Shown here piece after piece: positions 43,207 to 51,369 of a stretch of 64,000 bases of DNA (position 1 is the first letter of the stretch; every line of letters begins with the position of its first letter). The stretch covers positions 23,106-87,105 of the forward strand of contig NZ_SMGG01000003.1 in NCBI RefSeq assembly GCF_004339245.1, in the 5' to 3' direction. The notes beneath the pieces are model-generated. The model worked only from the letters and a program-made list of their open reading frames with translations. It was not told the origin of the DNA and made no database searches. Source of the stretch: Seleniivibrio woodruffii. GTDB lineage: Bacteria > Chrysiogenota > Deferribacteres > Deferribacterales > Geovibrionaceae. Both the position numbers and the translations under genes were made by a program.

Positions 43207-44715
43207 TTAAGCAGTTTTCTTGTTGATGTAATACTGCTGTGCGATGGAAAGTACGTTGTTCGTAAGCCAGTATACCACCAGACCTGCAGGGAATGTAAGG
43301 AACATAAAGGTAAAAATGAACGGCATGAGCATAAATACCTTCTGCTGAATGGGATCCTGCACTGAGCTGGGTGTCATCTTCTGCTGGATGAACATTGTTG
43401 CGCCCATGATGATGGGCGTGATGTAGTAAGGGTCTTTTACTGAAAGGTCAACTATCCAGCCGAAGAAGGGCGCACCCTGAAGTTCGATGGCCAGAAGCAG
43501 GGTTTTGTACAGTGCAAAGAATATAGGGATCTGGAGAACCATAGGCAGACAGCCGCCGAGGGGGTTTACACCCTCTTTTTTGTAAAGCTCCATCATAGCC
43601 TGATTCAGCTTCTCTTTATCTGCGCCGTATTTCTCTTTCAGCTCGGTCATCTTGGGAGCAAGAGAACCCATTTTTTTCATGCTGACCATGCTCTTGTGGG
43701 TAAGGGGCAGAGTGAGCACCTTAACAACCACGGTAAGCAGGATGATGGCTATACCGTAGTTCTGTACAAATCCGTAGATTATTTTAAGGAAAAGCAGCAT
43801 GGGGATCGCTATGAAAGCGAAGATACCGAAGTCGATGCTCTTTTCCAGTTTAAGGCCGTAGTCTTTCAGCAGGTCATATTCCTTGGGTCCGACGAACATG
43901 TTGAAGTCGATGACCTGTCTGGATGCGGGGTTCACCTGAACTGAGGTGTCGCCGTATATGTCCGCTGTTTTGTCTCTGGGAATAAACTCGCCCTTTGCAA
44001 AGGGGGTTGCGATGGCCGCCAGATAATATTTAGAAGTGTAGCCGACCCACATGGGTTTGTCATAGGTCACTGTTTCGTCAAGTTTTTCGGCTTTCTCTGT
44101 TCTCGTCTTTTTACCGTCATACATAAGGGGGCCGCCGAACGTATACTTGTCCTCACGCAGGGCGGAGATTATGCCGCCTGTGAGACCCATGCGCACGGGT
44201 ACCTCAAGTGTTTTGTTTCCTATGTTGCTTACGGTGATCTTACCTGTTACGAGGTAGCTTTTCTTGCTGATGACATAAGTTTTTTCAACAACCAGATCAC
44301 CCTGCGATCCGGTGAATTTTACGGTGATGTTCTCGCCGTCCTCGGTTTTCTGGGGTTTATAGCTGTTCACCACGGGAACTGTGATGAAGAGTGAGTCGTC
44401 TGTTTTGCTGTCGAATACGATGTCTTTGAGGGGCTTGCCTTCATATGAAAGGACTTCCGCACTTCTTACGTTTCCTGTGTTCTGGTTGAAAACGAACTTT
44501 GCCATGGGTGTCTGAACGGCAAAAGTTTCAACTTTTTCCTTAACTTTCGGAGTGTTGTCCACAGTGAGCTTAACAGAGGGCTCCTGAGATTTTGCAGTTT
44601 CGGCTGTGTTTTCTGATTTTTGGGGGGCTGGCTGGGTTTTAGGGGCGAAAAAGGTCTGAAACGCAATGAGAACCAGTGCGCTGAGACCGAATGCCAGAAT
44701 TAAGTTCCTATTCAT
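43207..44715 (-). CDS. yidC: Membrane protein insertase YidC
   Basis: 502 residues, the Gram-negative (long) form with a large periplasmic domain. The N-terminal TM (LILAFGLSALVLIAFQTFFA) is followed by a Pro/Lys-rich linker and a beta-rich P1 domain (residues about 55-285). The conserved five-TM core has YGIAIILLTVVVKVLTLPLT, then MKKMGSLAPKMTELKEKYG, GGCLPMVLQIPIFFALYK and FPAGLVVYWLTNNVLSI. It inserts and folds inner-membrane proteins such as complex I subunits. It follows yidD in the classic rpmH-rnpA-yidD-yidC-jag order. Confidence 0.97.
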   Translation of the reverse strand: MNRNLILAFGLSALVLIAFQTFFAPKTQPAPQKSENTAETAKSQEPSVKLTVDNTPKVKEKVETFAVQTPMAKFVFNQNTGNVRSAEVLSYEGKPLKDIVFDSKTDDSLFITVPVVNSYKPQKTEDGENITVKFTGSQGDLVVEKTYVISKKSYLVTGKITVSNIGNKTLEVPVRMGLTGGIISALREDKYTFGGPLMYDGKKTRTEKAEKLDETVTYDKPMWVGYTSKYYLAAIATPFAKGEFIPRDKTADIYGDTSVQVNPASRQVIDFNMFVGPKEYDLLKDYGLKLEKSIDFGIFAFIAIPMLLFLKIIYGFVQNYGIAIILLTVVVKVLTLPLTHKSMVSMKKMGSLAPKMTELKEKYGADKEKLNQAMMELYKKEGVNPLGGCLPMVLQIPIFFALYKTLLLAIELQGAPFFGWIVDLSVKDPYYITPIIMGATMFIQQKMTPSSVQDPIQQKVFMLMPFIFTFMFLTFPAGLVVYWLTNNVLSIAQQYYINKKTA

Positions 44716-44759
44716 TATGGATAAACCTCCGAGGGGTTATAGTCAGTTTGATTGCGCTG

Positions 44760-45002
44760 TTATTTAACCGGGTCGTATCCGCCTTTAGAAAGCGGCGAAC
44801 ATCTTAAGATACGCCACACTGCCATGAGCGAGCCCTTAATAAGTCCTTTTTTGCGCAGAGCCTCCGCTGCATAGTCCGAGCAGGAGGGATAGAACCTGCA
44901 TCTGTTTCCGAGCAGGGGTGAGATGAAGATCTTATACAATCTTATCAGGAAAAGTATCGGTAGTTTTATATCCAATATCTGCCGCAAGGCTGATAATTTC
45001 AT
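44760..45002 (-). CDS. yidD: Membrane protein insertion efficiency factor YidD
   Basis: 80 residues: [20 protein letters not shown] followed by [34 protein letters not shown] and YDPV. All conserved family parts are present. With the ATG at 45002 it overlaps rnpA by 71 bp in another frame; a later non-ATG start is possible, since the first 18 residues are not conserved. It helps YidC insert membrane proteins. Confidence 0.92.
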   Translation of the reverse strand: MKLSALRQILDIKLPILFLIRLYKIFISPLLGNRCRFYPSCSDYAAEALRKKGLIKGSLMAVWRILRCSPLSKGGYDPVK

Positions 45003-45309
45003 CTCTCAGTTCACCATATTCTGCGGCGGCGCAAGCCGGCAATGCCCGAAAAACTATGTCCAGACAGTCGGGAAAGCTCTGTCTGTTTCTGCGAAAGATC
45101 TCTCTTATGCGTCTTTTCACCAGGTTTCGGACCACCGCCCGCTTGTCAACTTTCTTGCTGACGGTGATACCGACCCTTGTGCGGTCTTCCTTATTATATA
45201 GATAGTGAAGGCAGACGAGTCTGCCCTGTTTCTTTTTCCCTTGTCTGAAGACCCTTTCAAAATCCCGCTTAGTCCTTATGCGATCCTGTTTAGGAAAGCT
45301 TTCAGACAT
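44932..45309 (-). CDS. rnpA: Ribonuclease P protein component
   Basis: 125 residues, basic. Typical features are [46 protein letters not shown] and KRRIREIFR (the RNR motif). It is the protein subunit of RNase P, which processes tRNA 5' ends. Its ATG overlaps the rpmH stop by one base (TAATG), and its end overlaps yidD by 71 bp. Confidence 0.96.
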   Translation of the reverse strand: MSESFPKQDRIRTKRDFERVFRQGKKKQGRLVCLHYLYNKEDRTRVGITVSKKVDKRAVVRNLVKRRIREIFRRNRQSFPDCLDIVFRALPACAAAEYGELRDEIISLAADIGYKTTDTFPDKIV

Positions 45310-45449
45310 TAAACTGCGAGACGTTTGCGGCCTTTCGCCCTTCTTCTGGCGATAACTGCTCTTCCGCCTTTGGTTTTCATTCTAGCCCTGAAACCCTGTG
45401 CACGTTTGCGCTTAAGGTTGCTGGGCTTTCTCATTGTGAGCTGTGCCAT
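45309..45449 (-). CDS. rpmH: 50S ribosomal protein L34
   Basis: 46 residues: [20 protein letters not shown], then [20 protein letters not shown] and RKRLAV. This is the complete, highly basic L34 sequence. AGGAG precedes the ATG at 45447-45449. It is the first gene of the rpmH-rnpA-yidD-yidC-jag operon, driven by a consensus promoter 65 bp upstream. Confidence 0.97.
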   Translation of the reverse strand: MAQLTMRKPSNLKRKRAQGFRARMKTKGGRAVIARRRAKGRKRLAV

Positions 45450-45514
45450 ATCGAAACTCTCCTTTCTATGTTTAAAGACTACGGTATTAGCATACTTTTA
45501 AACGTAAGCCTGTG

Positions 45515-45543
45515 ATTATATCTATGTGAAGCTGTTTTGTCAA
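45515..45543 (-). promoter_or_regulatory. Consensus sigma-70 promoter of rpmH operon
   Basis: On the minus strand TTGACA (45543-45538) and TATAAT (45520-45515) with an exact 17-bp spacer: 12 of 12 bases match. Confidence 0.88.
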
Positions 45544-45639
45544 CCTTATAAAAACCCGCCCTCTATTTATCATTATTATATATTATTGCCGGACAGCCGG
45601 AGCACAAAGAATTTGCGCAGATTTTTTCTATATTTTTTC

Positions 45640-45668
45640 TTGACACAAAACGGTACCGCATGTATAAC
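45640..45668 (+). promoter_or_regulatory. Sigma-70 promoter of rplU operon
   Basis: TTGACA (45640-45645) and TATAAC (45663-45668) with a 17-bp spacer, 43 bp before the rplU start; 11 of 12 bases match. Confidence 0.82.
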
Positions 45669-45710
45669 TGATTTCCCTGTTTAGACAGGATTCGTGGAGG
45701 TATGTGAAAA

Positions 45711-46025
45711 ATGTTCGCAATCATAAAGAGCGGCGGCAAACAATATACTGTCAAACCCGGCGATGTGCTGAAGGTTGACAGCATTAACGCTGAAGTAGAC
45801 TCTGACATCCAGATAAGCGATGTCCTCGCAGTCAGCGAAAACGGACAGCTCAACATCGGTAAACCTTTTGTTGCCAAAGCTGTTGTTACTGCGAAAGTTC
45901 TTGACCAGGTAAAGGATGACAAAATCCTCGTTTTCAAAAGAAGAAGACGTAAAGACTACAAATCAAGATTCGGTCACAGATCTCATCAGACCGTACTTAA
46001 AATCTCCGACATCAAAGTCGGCTAA
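45711..46025 (+). CDS. rplU: 50S ribosomal protein L21
   Basis: 104 residues: [20 protein letters not shown], then [19 protein letters not shown] and the C-terminal [11 protein letters not shown]. This is the whole L21 family pattern. It is the first gene of the rplU-rpmA unit, 11 bp before rpmA. Confidence 0.97.
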   Translation: MFAIIKSGGKQYTVKPGDVLKVDSINAEVDSDIQISDVLAVSENGQLNIGKPFVAKAVVTAKVLDQVKDDKILVFKRRRRKDYKSRFGHRSHQTVLKISDIKVG

Positions 46026-46036
46026 GGAGGCGTAAG

Positions 46037-46297
46037 ATGGCTCACAAGAAAGCTGGCGGATCGACCAGAAACGGAAGGGACTCCAACTCCAAACGCCTCG
46101 GCGTTAAAAAATATGACGGTGAAGTAGTTATCGCAGGCAACATCATCGTCAGACAGCGTGGAACAAGAATCAAACCCGGCATAGGCGTGGGTATCGGTAA
46201 AGACGACACCCTCTTCGCTCTGACTGACGGCTTCGTTAAGTTTCAGGACAGAGGCAGCAAGGGTAAGTTTGTTAACATTCTTTCCGAAAGAGCATAA
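46037..46297 (+). CDS. rpmA: 50S ribosomal protein L27
   Basis: 86 residues: [48 protein letters not shown]. The N-terminus starts directly with the mature-type AHKKAGGS, so no leader cleavage is needed. GGAGG precedes the ATG. A strong terminator follows at once, so obgE is probably reached by read-through or its own promoter. Confidence 0.97.
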   Translation: MAHKKAGGSTRNGRDSNSKRLGVKKYDGEVVIAGNIIVRQRGTRIKPGIGVGIGKDDTLFALTDGFVKFQDRGSKGKFVNILSERA

Positions 46298-46301
46298 CAT
46301 C

Positions 46302-46329
46302 AAAGCCCGCCTAATAAGCGGGCTTTTTT
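46302..46329 (+). terminator. Terminator after rpmA
   Basis: AAAGCCCGC and GCGGGCTTT arms around a 7-base loop, followed by TTTTTT. Confidence 0.88.
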
Positions 46330-46385
46330 CTTGAATTTTCAGCATAAATCCTATAGTTTCAACACATCACAGAGGACCTTTTACA

Positions 46386-47408
46386 ATGAAGTTTATCGAC
46401 ACATGCGAAATAATGGCCATTGCGGGTAACGGCGGAAACGGCTGTATGAGCTTCCGCAGAGAAGCATACGTCCCCAGAGGCGGACCCGACGGCGGAAACG
46501 GCGGCGACGGCGGAAACGTTGTGCTTGTTGCCGACAACTCAAAACACACACTCATGGATATCCGCCAGCAGTATCATTATAAAGCTGAAAGAGGTGTCCA
46601 CGGCAAGGGAAAAGGGATGCACGGGCGCAGAGGCGTCGACCAGATAATCAAAGTCCCTGCCGGCACTATCGTGATAAATGCTGAAACGGAAGAGATCCTC
46701 GCCGACCTCACAGAAAACGGTCAGGTTGTCGTGGTTGCAAAGGGCGGAAAAGGCGGAAGGGGCAATGCCAACTTCATGTCACCCACCCACAGAGCACCCA
46801 CAAGACACGAAGCAGGTTTTGAAGGCGAAAAAGTAAAGCTCTGGCTTGAGCTTAAACTCATCGCAGACGTAGGCATCATCGGGTTCCCCAACGCCGGAAA
46901 ATCTACCTTCATTTCAACCGTTTCTGCGGCAAAACCCAAGGTTGCGGACTATCCGTTCACCACTCTGACACCCCATCTGGGAGTTGTTAAGGGCAGCTAC
47001 GGAAACGCATTCGTTCTGGCGGACATGCCGGGACTCATCGAGGGAGCGGCAGACGGAATAGGACTGGGCATCCAGTTCCTTAAACACATTGAACGCACAA
47101 AGGTGCTTCTGCACCTTATAGACGCTTCCGCAGACGAATCCATGGTGGAGCGTTATAAAATTCTGCGCAACGAGCTTGAAAAGTATGAAGGCGAAGTCTC
47201 TGACAAACTTGAGGTCATTGGTTTCTCCAAGATGGACTCCCCCAATGAGGAGAACATTGCTGAGTTTGAAGCTTTCCTGAAAAAGGAGATGCCCGACACC
47301 GCATACTTCAAGTTCTCATCCATGGCGCAGGAAGGCACGAAGGAACTGACGGATCATCTGGAAGGGATAATCCGCAGACTGGAACAAGAGAGTGAAGAGA
47401 CTCTCTGA
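46386..47408 (+). CDS. obgE: Obg-family GTPase
   Basis: 340 residues. The glycine-rich Obg fold (GNGGNGCMSFRREAYVPRGG, DGGNGGDGGNV) is followed by the GTPase: G1 GFPNAGKS, G2 TTLTP region, G3 DMPGLIEGA, G4-like GFSKMD and G5 SSMAQ. The C-terminal OCT extension is nearly absent. It takes part in late assembly of the 50S subunit and in stress signalling. It overlaps the next gene by 17 bp. Confidence 0.95.
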   Translation: MKFIDTCEIMAIAGNGGNGCMSFRREAYVPRGGPDGGNGGDGGNVVLVADNSKHTLMDIRQQYHYKAERGVHGKGKGMHGRRGVDQIIKVPAGTIVINAETEEILADLTENGQVVVVAKGGKGGRGNANFMSPTHRAPTRHEAGFEGEKVKLWLELKLIADVGIIGFPNAGKSTFISTVSAAKPKVADYPFTTLTPHLGVVKGSYGNAFVLADMPGLIEGAADGIGLGIQFLKHIERTKVLLHLIDASADESMVERYKILRNELEKYEGEVSDKLEVIGFSKMDSPNEENIAEFEAFLKKEMPDTAYFKFSSMAQEGTKELTDHLEGIIRRLEQESEETL

Positions 47409-47832
47409 GATACTCAACTCGGCAGTCAGCACTGAGATGCGGGAATACGCCCGCATAGCCAGATGCTGGGAGCTTGCATGCGGCGAAGTCATCAACCGCA
47501 TGACCACTGTTCAGCGGCTTAAGGCAGGGGTGCTTGAGGTCGCAGTGCACGATTCCAACTGGGTCTCGGAGTTGAACTTTCTTAAAGGCGAATTTCTTAT
47601 GCGTCTCAACGAGATGGGGATCAGGGCCGACAGCCTGAAGTTCTATTATAAGATGCGCCATGCTCCCGAGGCCTATAAAACAATACCTAAAAAAGACATG
47701 ACCGCCAGAGAGAAGCAGTATGCTGATTCGCTGGCGGACAGGATAGAAAAACCGGAGCTGCGGGAAGCGTTCCGCAGGGCAATGTATTCCTATTTCACAG
47801 TTTATTCGCTGGATGATCAACATAAGGATTGA
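47392..47832 (+). CDS. DUF721/DciA-like protein
   Basis: 146 residues: LSEILNSAVSTEMREYARIA, ARCWELACGEVINRMTTVQR, then LEVAVHDSNWVSELNFLKGE and FYYKM. The W..A.G......T.......L.V.V....W..EL pattern is that of DUF721, whose members (DciA) help load the replicative helicase in bacteria without DnaC. It overlaps obgE by 17 bp, a tight coupling. The helicase-loader role is inferred from the family. Confidence 0.8.
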   Translation: MKRLSEILNSAVSTEMREYARIARCWELACGEVINRMTTVQRLKAGVLEVAVHDSNWVSELNFLKGEFLMRLNEMGIRADSLKFYYKMRHAPEAYKTIPKKDMTAREKQYADSLADRIEKPELREAFRRAMYSYFTVYSLDDQHKD

Positions 47833-47873
47833 ATTTATCCGCATTTAACTTATTCTCTTAATCAGGAGGCGAA

Positions 47874-48407
47874 ATGATCCGCAGAATACATACTTTTCCC
47901 GATGACGTATTAAGAAAAAAGGCTCTGCCTGTTGAACACATAGATGCTGAGATCTCCGAACTGCTGAACGACATGACAGAGACCATGTACAACCAGAAGG
48001 GTGTGGGACTTGCCGCCCCTCAGGTTGGTGTGGGTCTTCGTGTGATTGTTATCGACACCTCAGTCGGCGAGAATCCGGAAGAACTTATCCAGCTTATAAA
48101 TCCTGAAATAACCGCCGCAGAGGGCGAACAGACAGGCGAGGAAGGCTGCCTGAGCATACCCGGCGAATACGAGGCTGTGCGCAGATACAGCAAAGTATCC
48201 GTCAGAGCACTCAACCCAGCCGGAGAGGTTATCGAGTTTGACGCAGAAGGCTTTCTGGCCAGAGCTGTTCAGCACGAGATTGACCACCTCGAAGGGACAC
48301 TCTTCATAGACCGGATTCCCCCATATAAGCGTGACATAGTTAAAAAGCATATAAAGAGGCGTATGGCCGACGGCGATTATGGTTATACTGCGGATGTGAA
48401 AAGTTAA
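47874..48407 (+). CDS. def: Peptide deformylase
   Basis: 177 residues. Removes the formyl group from new N-termini. The three family motifs are present: GVGLAAPQVG, EEGCLSIPG with the metal-binding Cys, and QHEIDHLEG with the two metal histidines. GGAGG precedes the ATG. Confidence 0.97.
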   Translation: MIRRIHTFPDDVLRKKALPVEHIDAEISELLNDMTETMYNQKGVGLAAPQVGVGLRVIVIDTSVGENPEELIQLINPEITAAEGEQTGEEGCLSIPGEYEAVRRYSKVSVRALNPAGEVIEFDAEGFLARAVQHEIDHLEGTLFIDRIPPYKRDIVKKHIKRRMADGDYGYTADVKS

Positions 48408-48462
48408 CTTTTTTTCTGCGCCCATAGTGTTATAATCCCTTATCAAACCGAGGAGGAATGAC

Positions 48463-48987
48463 ATGCTGGAATCCATCGCTTTAGCTCTTGTCAAAACCCT
48501 TGCAACCTTTCTTTTCAAAACCTACGTCCTTATGGCGGGCAACGTCAGCATTGACGGTGCGCCTTACTGGTATATGAAAAATGTCAGCTCCTCCGTATGC
48601 GTTTATGACTATAAACAGGGCGGGCTTGAGACTGTTGACGCAGTCAAACTTTCAACAGCCGGCAAAATGAAATCGGAGATAGAAAAAATTCTGGAAACGG
48701 TGATCTACTCCGAATACTCCAACCTGAAAGACCCCAAAGAGAAGCAGTTCGTCTACATGTTCAAGAACGACCCCGAAGCTTCCATCTTCATCAACCAGAA
48801 CATCCAGTTCCCCAATCTGGAATACAGCAAAAAATACCGTACCGCATTCGCTCAGGGCTGTATAGACAAGGAGGTGATCCTTGAGTATCAGACCAGACGT
48901 ATCGATAAGATAAAATACGAACTCACCCACAAGCGTGCAGGCGATGCTTTCGACGAGCTTGACAAGGGTGATATTTCCGTTCAGTAG
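48463..48987 (+). CDS. Hypothetical protein with hydrophobic N-terminus
   Basis: 174 residues; not recognised. The N-terminus is hydrophobic (ALALVKTLATFLFKTYVLMA) and could be a signal anchor. Then come PYWYMKNVSSSVCVYDYKQG and a charged, helical rest with DPEASIFINQNIQFPNLEYS. GAGGAGG precedes the ATG. It lies 8 bp before the lipoprotein gene, so both are in one operon with the exported protein gene that follows. An envelope-linked function is inferred from position. Confidence 0.75.
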   Translation: MLESIALALVKTLATFLFKTYVLMAGNVSIDGAPYWYMKNVSSSVCVYDYKQGGLETVDAVKLSTAGKMKSEIEKILETVIYSEYSNLKDPKEKQFVYMFKNDPEASIFINQNIQFPNLEYSKKYRTAFAQGCIDKEVILEYQTRRIDKIKYELTHKRAGDAFDELDKGDISVQ

Positions 48988-48995
48988 GAGAAGAC

Positions 48996-49469
48996 ATGAG
49001 ATATTTTATTCTTGCACTCAGCCTTTTTACCCTCGTTTCATGCGGCGGGAAAGAGGTTCAGTCGCCCACGGCCGTTGAAAGGGTCTCTTCCCACGATATG
49101 CTACTGCAGGATATTTTCTGGCGGTCGCTCTATCCCACCAAACAGGAACAGTCTGTCATCCTGTTTTCCACCGAGTCTTTCAAGCCCGCACCCTCCGACA
49201 TCGCTGTGCTTGAAACCGACCTGAACGAGGACGGAAGACCCGACTTCATAGCATCTATCATCCATTTTAAATATTTCCAGAACAACAGCTATCCGGTATT
49301 TCTGATGATGCAGGATACCTACGGCGGATACTTCCGCTTTATGCTGGATCAGCGCACTGCTAATTTTGATGTTAAAGTCCTTCCTGAAAAGTCAAACGGA
49401 ATGCAGAACCTTTCAATAGACGGCAAAGTCCTCATCTTTGACGGCAAGAACTACGTTTCGGGGCTTTGA
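48996..49469 (+). CDS. Putative lipoprotein with a calcium-loop-like motif
   Basis: 157 residues. Signal peptide MRYFILALSLFTLVSCGG with lipobox LVSC, so it should be a lipoprotein. LETDLNEDGRPDFIASI resembles a DxDxDG calcium loop as in FG-GAP or EF-hand-like proteins. The rest has beta-rich sequence (YPVFLMMQDTYGGYFRFML). Function unknown. It starts 8 bp after the preceding gene. Confidence 0.75.
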   Translation: MRYFILALSLFTLVSCGGKEVQSPTAVERVSSHDMLLQDIFWRSLYPTKQEQSVILFSTESFKPAPSDIAVLETDLNEDGRPDFIASIIHFKYFQNNSYPVFLMMQDTYGGYFRFMLDQRTANFDVKVLPEKSNGMQNLSIDGKVLIFDGKNYVSGL

Positions 49470-49470
49470 T

Positions 49471-50169
49471 ATGAGATATTTTCTGATTCTGCTCATCTTA
49501 TGCACAACAGCCACTGCTTTCGCCCGTGTCAAAGTGAAGGATCCCATGGTGATAACCGATGCCGCCACTTTCACATCTTCCGCAAAACCTGACATGATGG
49601 AATCAGGGATGACAGTTCAGTACAAGTCGCCGGACTATGCCGCTGTCTCCTCTGCAATGGAGAAGATCTCCGGCGTGGTTAAACTGAATAAGGATATATG
49701 CACCTATTCGGGTTACAGAATTTCCCCTGAATACACCTATAAGGACGGTCAGCAGCTGAACGACGGATACATGGGATATCTTGATTTCTCATGCTCTTTC
49801 ACAGCCGTACCCGCTTATGAAAAGGTGGTCAACGGAGTCTTCGATATCGCATCAAAGGATGAAGCCTACCTGCTGACATCAAAATCCGTTCAGTGGACAG
49901 TATCGAGAAAGGTGCTTGATACTCTGCGTTCTCAGATGAAGCTGGATGCCATCCGCTCAGTTCTCAGGACCGCTAAAGAATATTCCCGTGCCTCAGGGCT
50001 CTACTGCTCCGCTAAGGACATTAAGCTGGAATATGCTGACACAGTACCCGTCATGCGGGAATATGCCGCTGTGCGGTCGTCAAAGGCTCAGGCCATCGCT
50101 GTCAGCGAACCGGACAGGCAGGATCAGAGCGTCTCTCTGACGGTGAAGTATAATTACGTTTGCAGATAG
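49471..50169 (+). CDS. Exported SIMPL-like (DUF541-type) protein
   Basis: 232 residues from ATG 49471, chosen because MRYFLILLILCTTATAFA is a clear signal peptide; the frame runs 11 codons further upstream into the previous gene. The fold pattern of SIMPL proteins is seen in the alternating strands (SAMEKISGVVKLNKDICTYS, then YTYKDGQQLNDGYMGYLDFS and YAAVRSSKAQAIAV) and the long helix near VLDTLRSQMKLDAIRSVLRT. It is periplasmic; function unknown. It starts 1 bp after the lipoprotein stop. Confidence 0.75.
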   Translation: MRYFLILLILCTTATAFARVKVKDPMVITDAATFTSSAKPDMMESGMTVQYKSPDYAAVSSAMEKISGVVKLNKDICTYSGYRISPEYTYKDGQQLNDGYMGYLDFSCSFTAVPAYEKVVNGVFDIASKDEAYLLTSKSVQWTVSRKVLDTLRSQMKLDAIRSVLRTAKEYSRASGLYCSAKDIKLEYADTVPVMREYAAVRSSKAQAIAVSEPDRQDQSVSLTVKYNYVCR

Positions 50170-50192
50170 TATTCTTAAAAGGATAAAAGAAC

Positions 50193-50220
50193 AGCCCTCC
50201 CGCAACGGAGGGCTTTTTTT
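50193..50220 (+). terminator. Terminator of the def-to-SIMPL unit
   Basis: AGCCCTCC and GGAGGGCT arms around a 6-base loop, followed by TTTTTTT; overlaps the end of the convergent acyltransferase gene by 2 bp. Confidence 0.88.
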
Positions 50221-50815
50221 ATAAGTTTCTGAAAGGTACTCCGGCACCTTTTGTTCCGTCCGGAACATTTTTTACCACTGCGGAGCCTGCCCCTATGATG
50301 CAGTTTCTGCCGATGCTGATATTCTCACGCACTACGGAAGACGCACCTATCCAGCTCTCCGTACCTACATGTACGCCGCCGCAAAGCACTGCTCCCGGTG
50401 AAATATGTGCTCCGTGCTCAACTATGCAGTCGTGTTCCACAACCGCTCTGGTGTTGATTATGCATGCCTTGCCGATGGCCGCTGAATGGTTGACGATTGC
50501 CCCTGCCAGCACAACACTCCCCTCTCCAAGCGAAGCGTTCGGGGAAACCCATGCTTCCGGATGGATAATGGTGAGCACCTCAGCCTTTATCATCTTCAGT
50601 TCGTTGAAAAGCAAAGTGCGGATACGGTTGTCCCCTATTCCCAGAATTATCCTGTCTCCGGTGACGATATCATCTTCGCTTATCACCCTTATATTGTTGA
50701 ATCCCGCACAGCGTGTGTCCGCAACGGCAAGCCCGTCGATATGTACTCCGCATGCCGCCGCCGCATCGTAAACAACTTTTGCATGACCGCCTGCGCCGAG
50801 AATATAAGTAGCCAT
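50219..50815 (-). CDS. NeuD/PglD-type sugar O-acyltransferase
   Basis: 198 residues. The N-terminal Rossmann-like part has ILGAGGHAKVVYDAAAACG. The rest is a left-handed parallel beta-helix of hexapeptide repeats (HPEAWVSPNASLGEGSVVLA, GAIVNHSAAIGKACIINTRA, VEHDCIVEHGAHISPGAVLC, SWIGASSVVRENISIGRNCI). The conserved His in NTRAVVEHDC is the probable catalytic base. It acylates an amino-sugar nucleotide or sialic-acid-type intermediate; substrate unknown. It stands alone on the minus strand. Confidence 0.85.
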   Translation of the reverse strand: MATYILGAGGHAKVVYDAAAACGVHIDGLAVADTRCAGFNNIRVISEDDIVTGDRIILGIGDNRIRTLLFNELKMIKAEVLTIIHPEAWVSPNASLGEGSVVLAGAIVNHSAAIGKACIINTRAVVEHDCIVEHGAHISPGAVLCGGVHVGTESWIGASSVVRENISIGRNCIIGAGSAVVKNVPDGTKGAGVPFRNL

Positions 50816-50851
50816 AAAAACCTCAGTATCTTTTCGGGGATACTATAACAA

Positions 50852-50879
50852 AAAAGCCCGCTTTGAAAGCGGGCTTTTT
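50852..50879. terminator. Bidirectional terminator at the end of the nuo operon
   Basis: AAAAGCCCGCTTT/AAAGCGGGCTTTT with A and T tracts on both sides, 20 bp after the ferritin-like gene stop. Confidence 0.85.
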
Positions 50880-50897
50880 ATATAGGAGAAAATTATC

Positions 50898-51359
50898 TTA
50901 ATTTTCTATATTGACGATGTCATCGTAGATATACTGAATGTCCTTTTTGTGGCAGGCAACATCGTACGCAAGGCGGGTGAATGCCTCACCCGCTTCCGTT
51001 CCTTTGAATTTATCTGCCATAGACTCATAGTATTTCATTGATGCGTCTTCGTGGCGGATGGCAATGAGCAGAAGCTCCTGCACGTTCAGGCTGTTGGTAA
51101 TAACCTCCGAACGTCCTGTTTTGCCTATCCCCAGATCTCTGAGCTTGCAGCTTGAGTCACGTCCGAGATCCTCAAGGCAGTCGCAAGCTATTGCTTTTTC
51201 TATGGTCGTCTTGAATCTCTTCTTGGTCTCTATAAGCTCCTTGATTATCTCTTTGGAGCTGAGTTCCGCAACAAGATCCAGAAGTTTCACATAGAAGTCC
51301 AGCGTAAGCTGTTCTTTTCTTGCCGCCTCGTTGAGTGCCTCAATAACTGTAGCTTCCAT
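50898..51359 (-). CDS. Ferritin-like (rubrerythrin-fold) protein at end of nuo operon
   Basis: 153 residues, helical. EALNEAARKEQLTLDFYVKL and AIRHEDASMKYYESMADKF carry the paired Glu/His of a ferritin-like four-helix bundle, and VACHKKDIQYIYDDI is the last helix. A central Cys-rich loop (IACDCLED, DSSCKL) is unusual. It starts 10 bp after the nuoN stop with no terminator between, so it is likely a co-transcribed member of the complex I operon. A role in redox stress or iron handling is only inferred. Confidence 0.7.
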   Translation of the reverse strand: MEATVIEALNEAARKEQLTLDFYVKLLDLVAELSSKEIIKELIETKKRFKTTIEKAIACDCLEDLGRDSSCKLRDLGIGKTGRSEVITNSLNVQELLLIAIRHEDASMKYYESMADKFKGTEAGEAFTRLAYDVACHKKDIQYIYDDIVNIEN

Positions 51360-51369
51360 CTTAAGCCTC

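Noticed and set aside
45450..45710. Chromosomal origin beside rpmH
   Set aside because: No dnaA gene or DnaA-box cluster is visible; the region holds two divergent promoters only.
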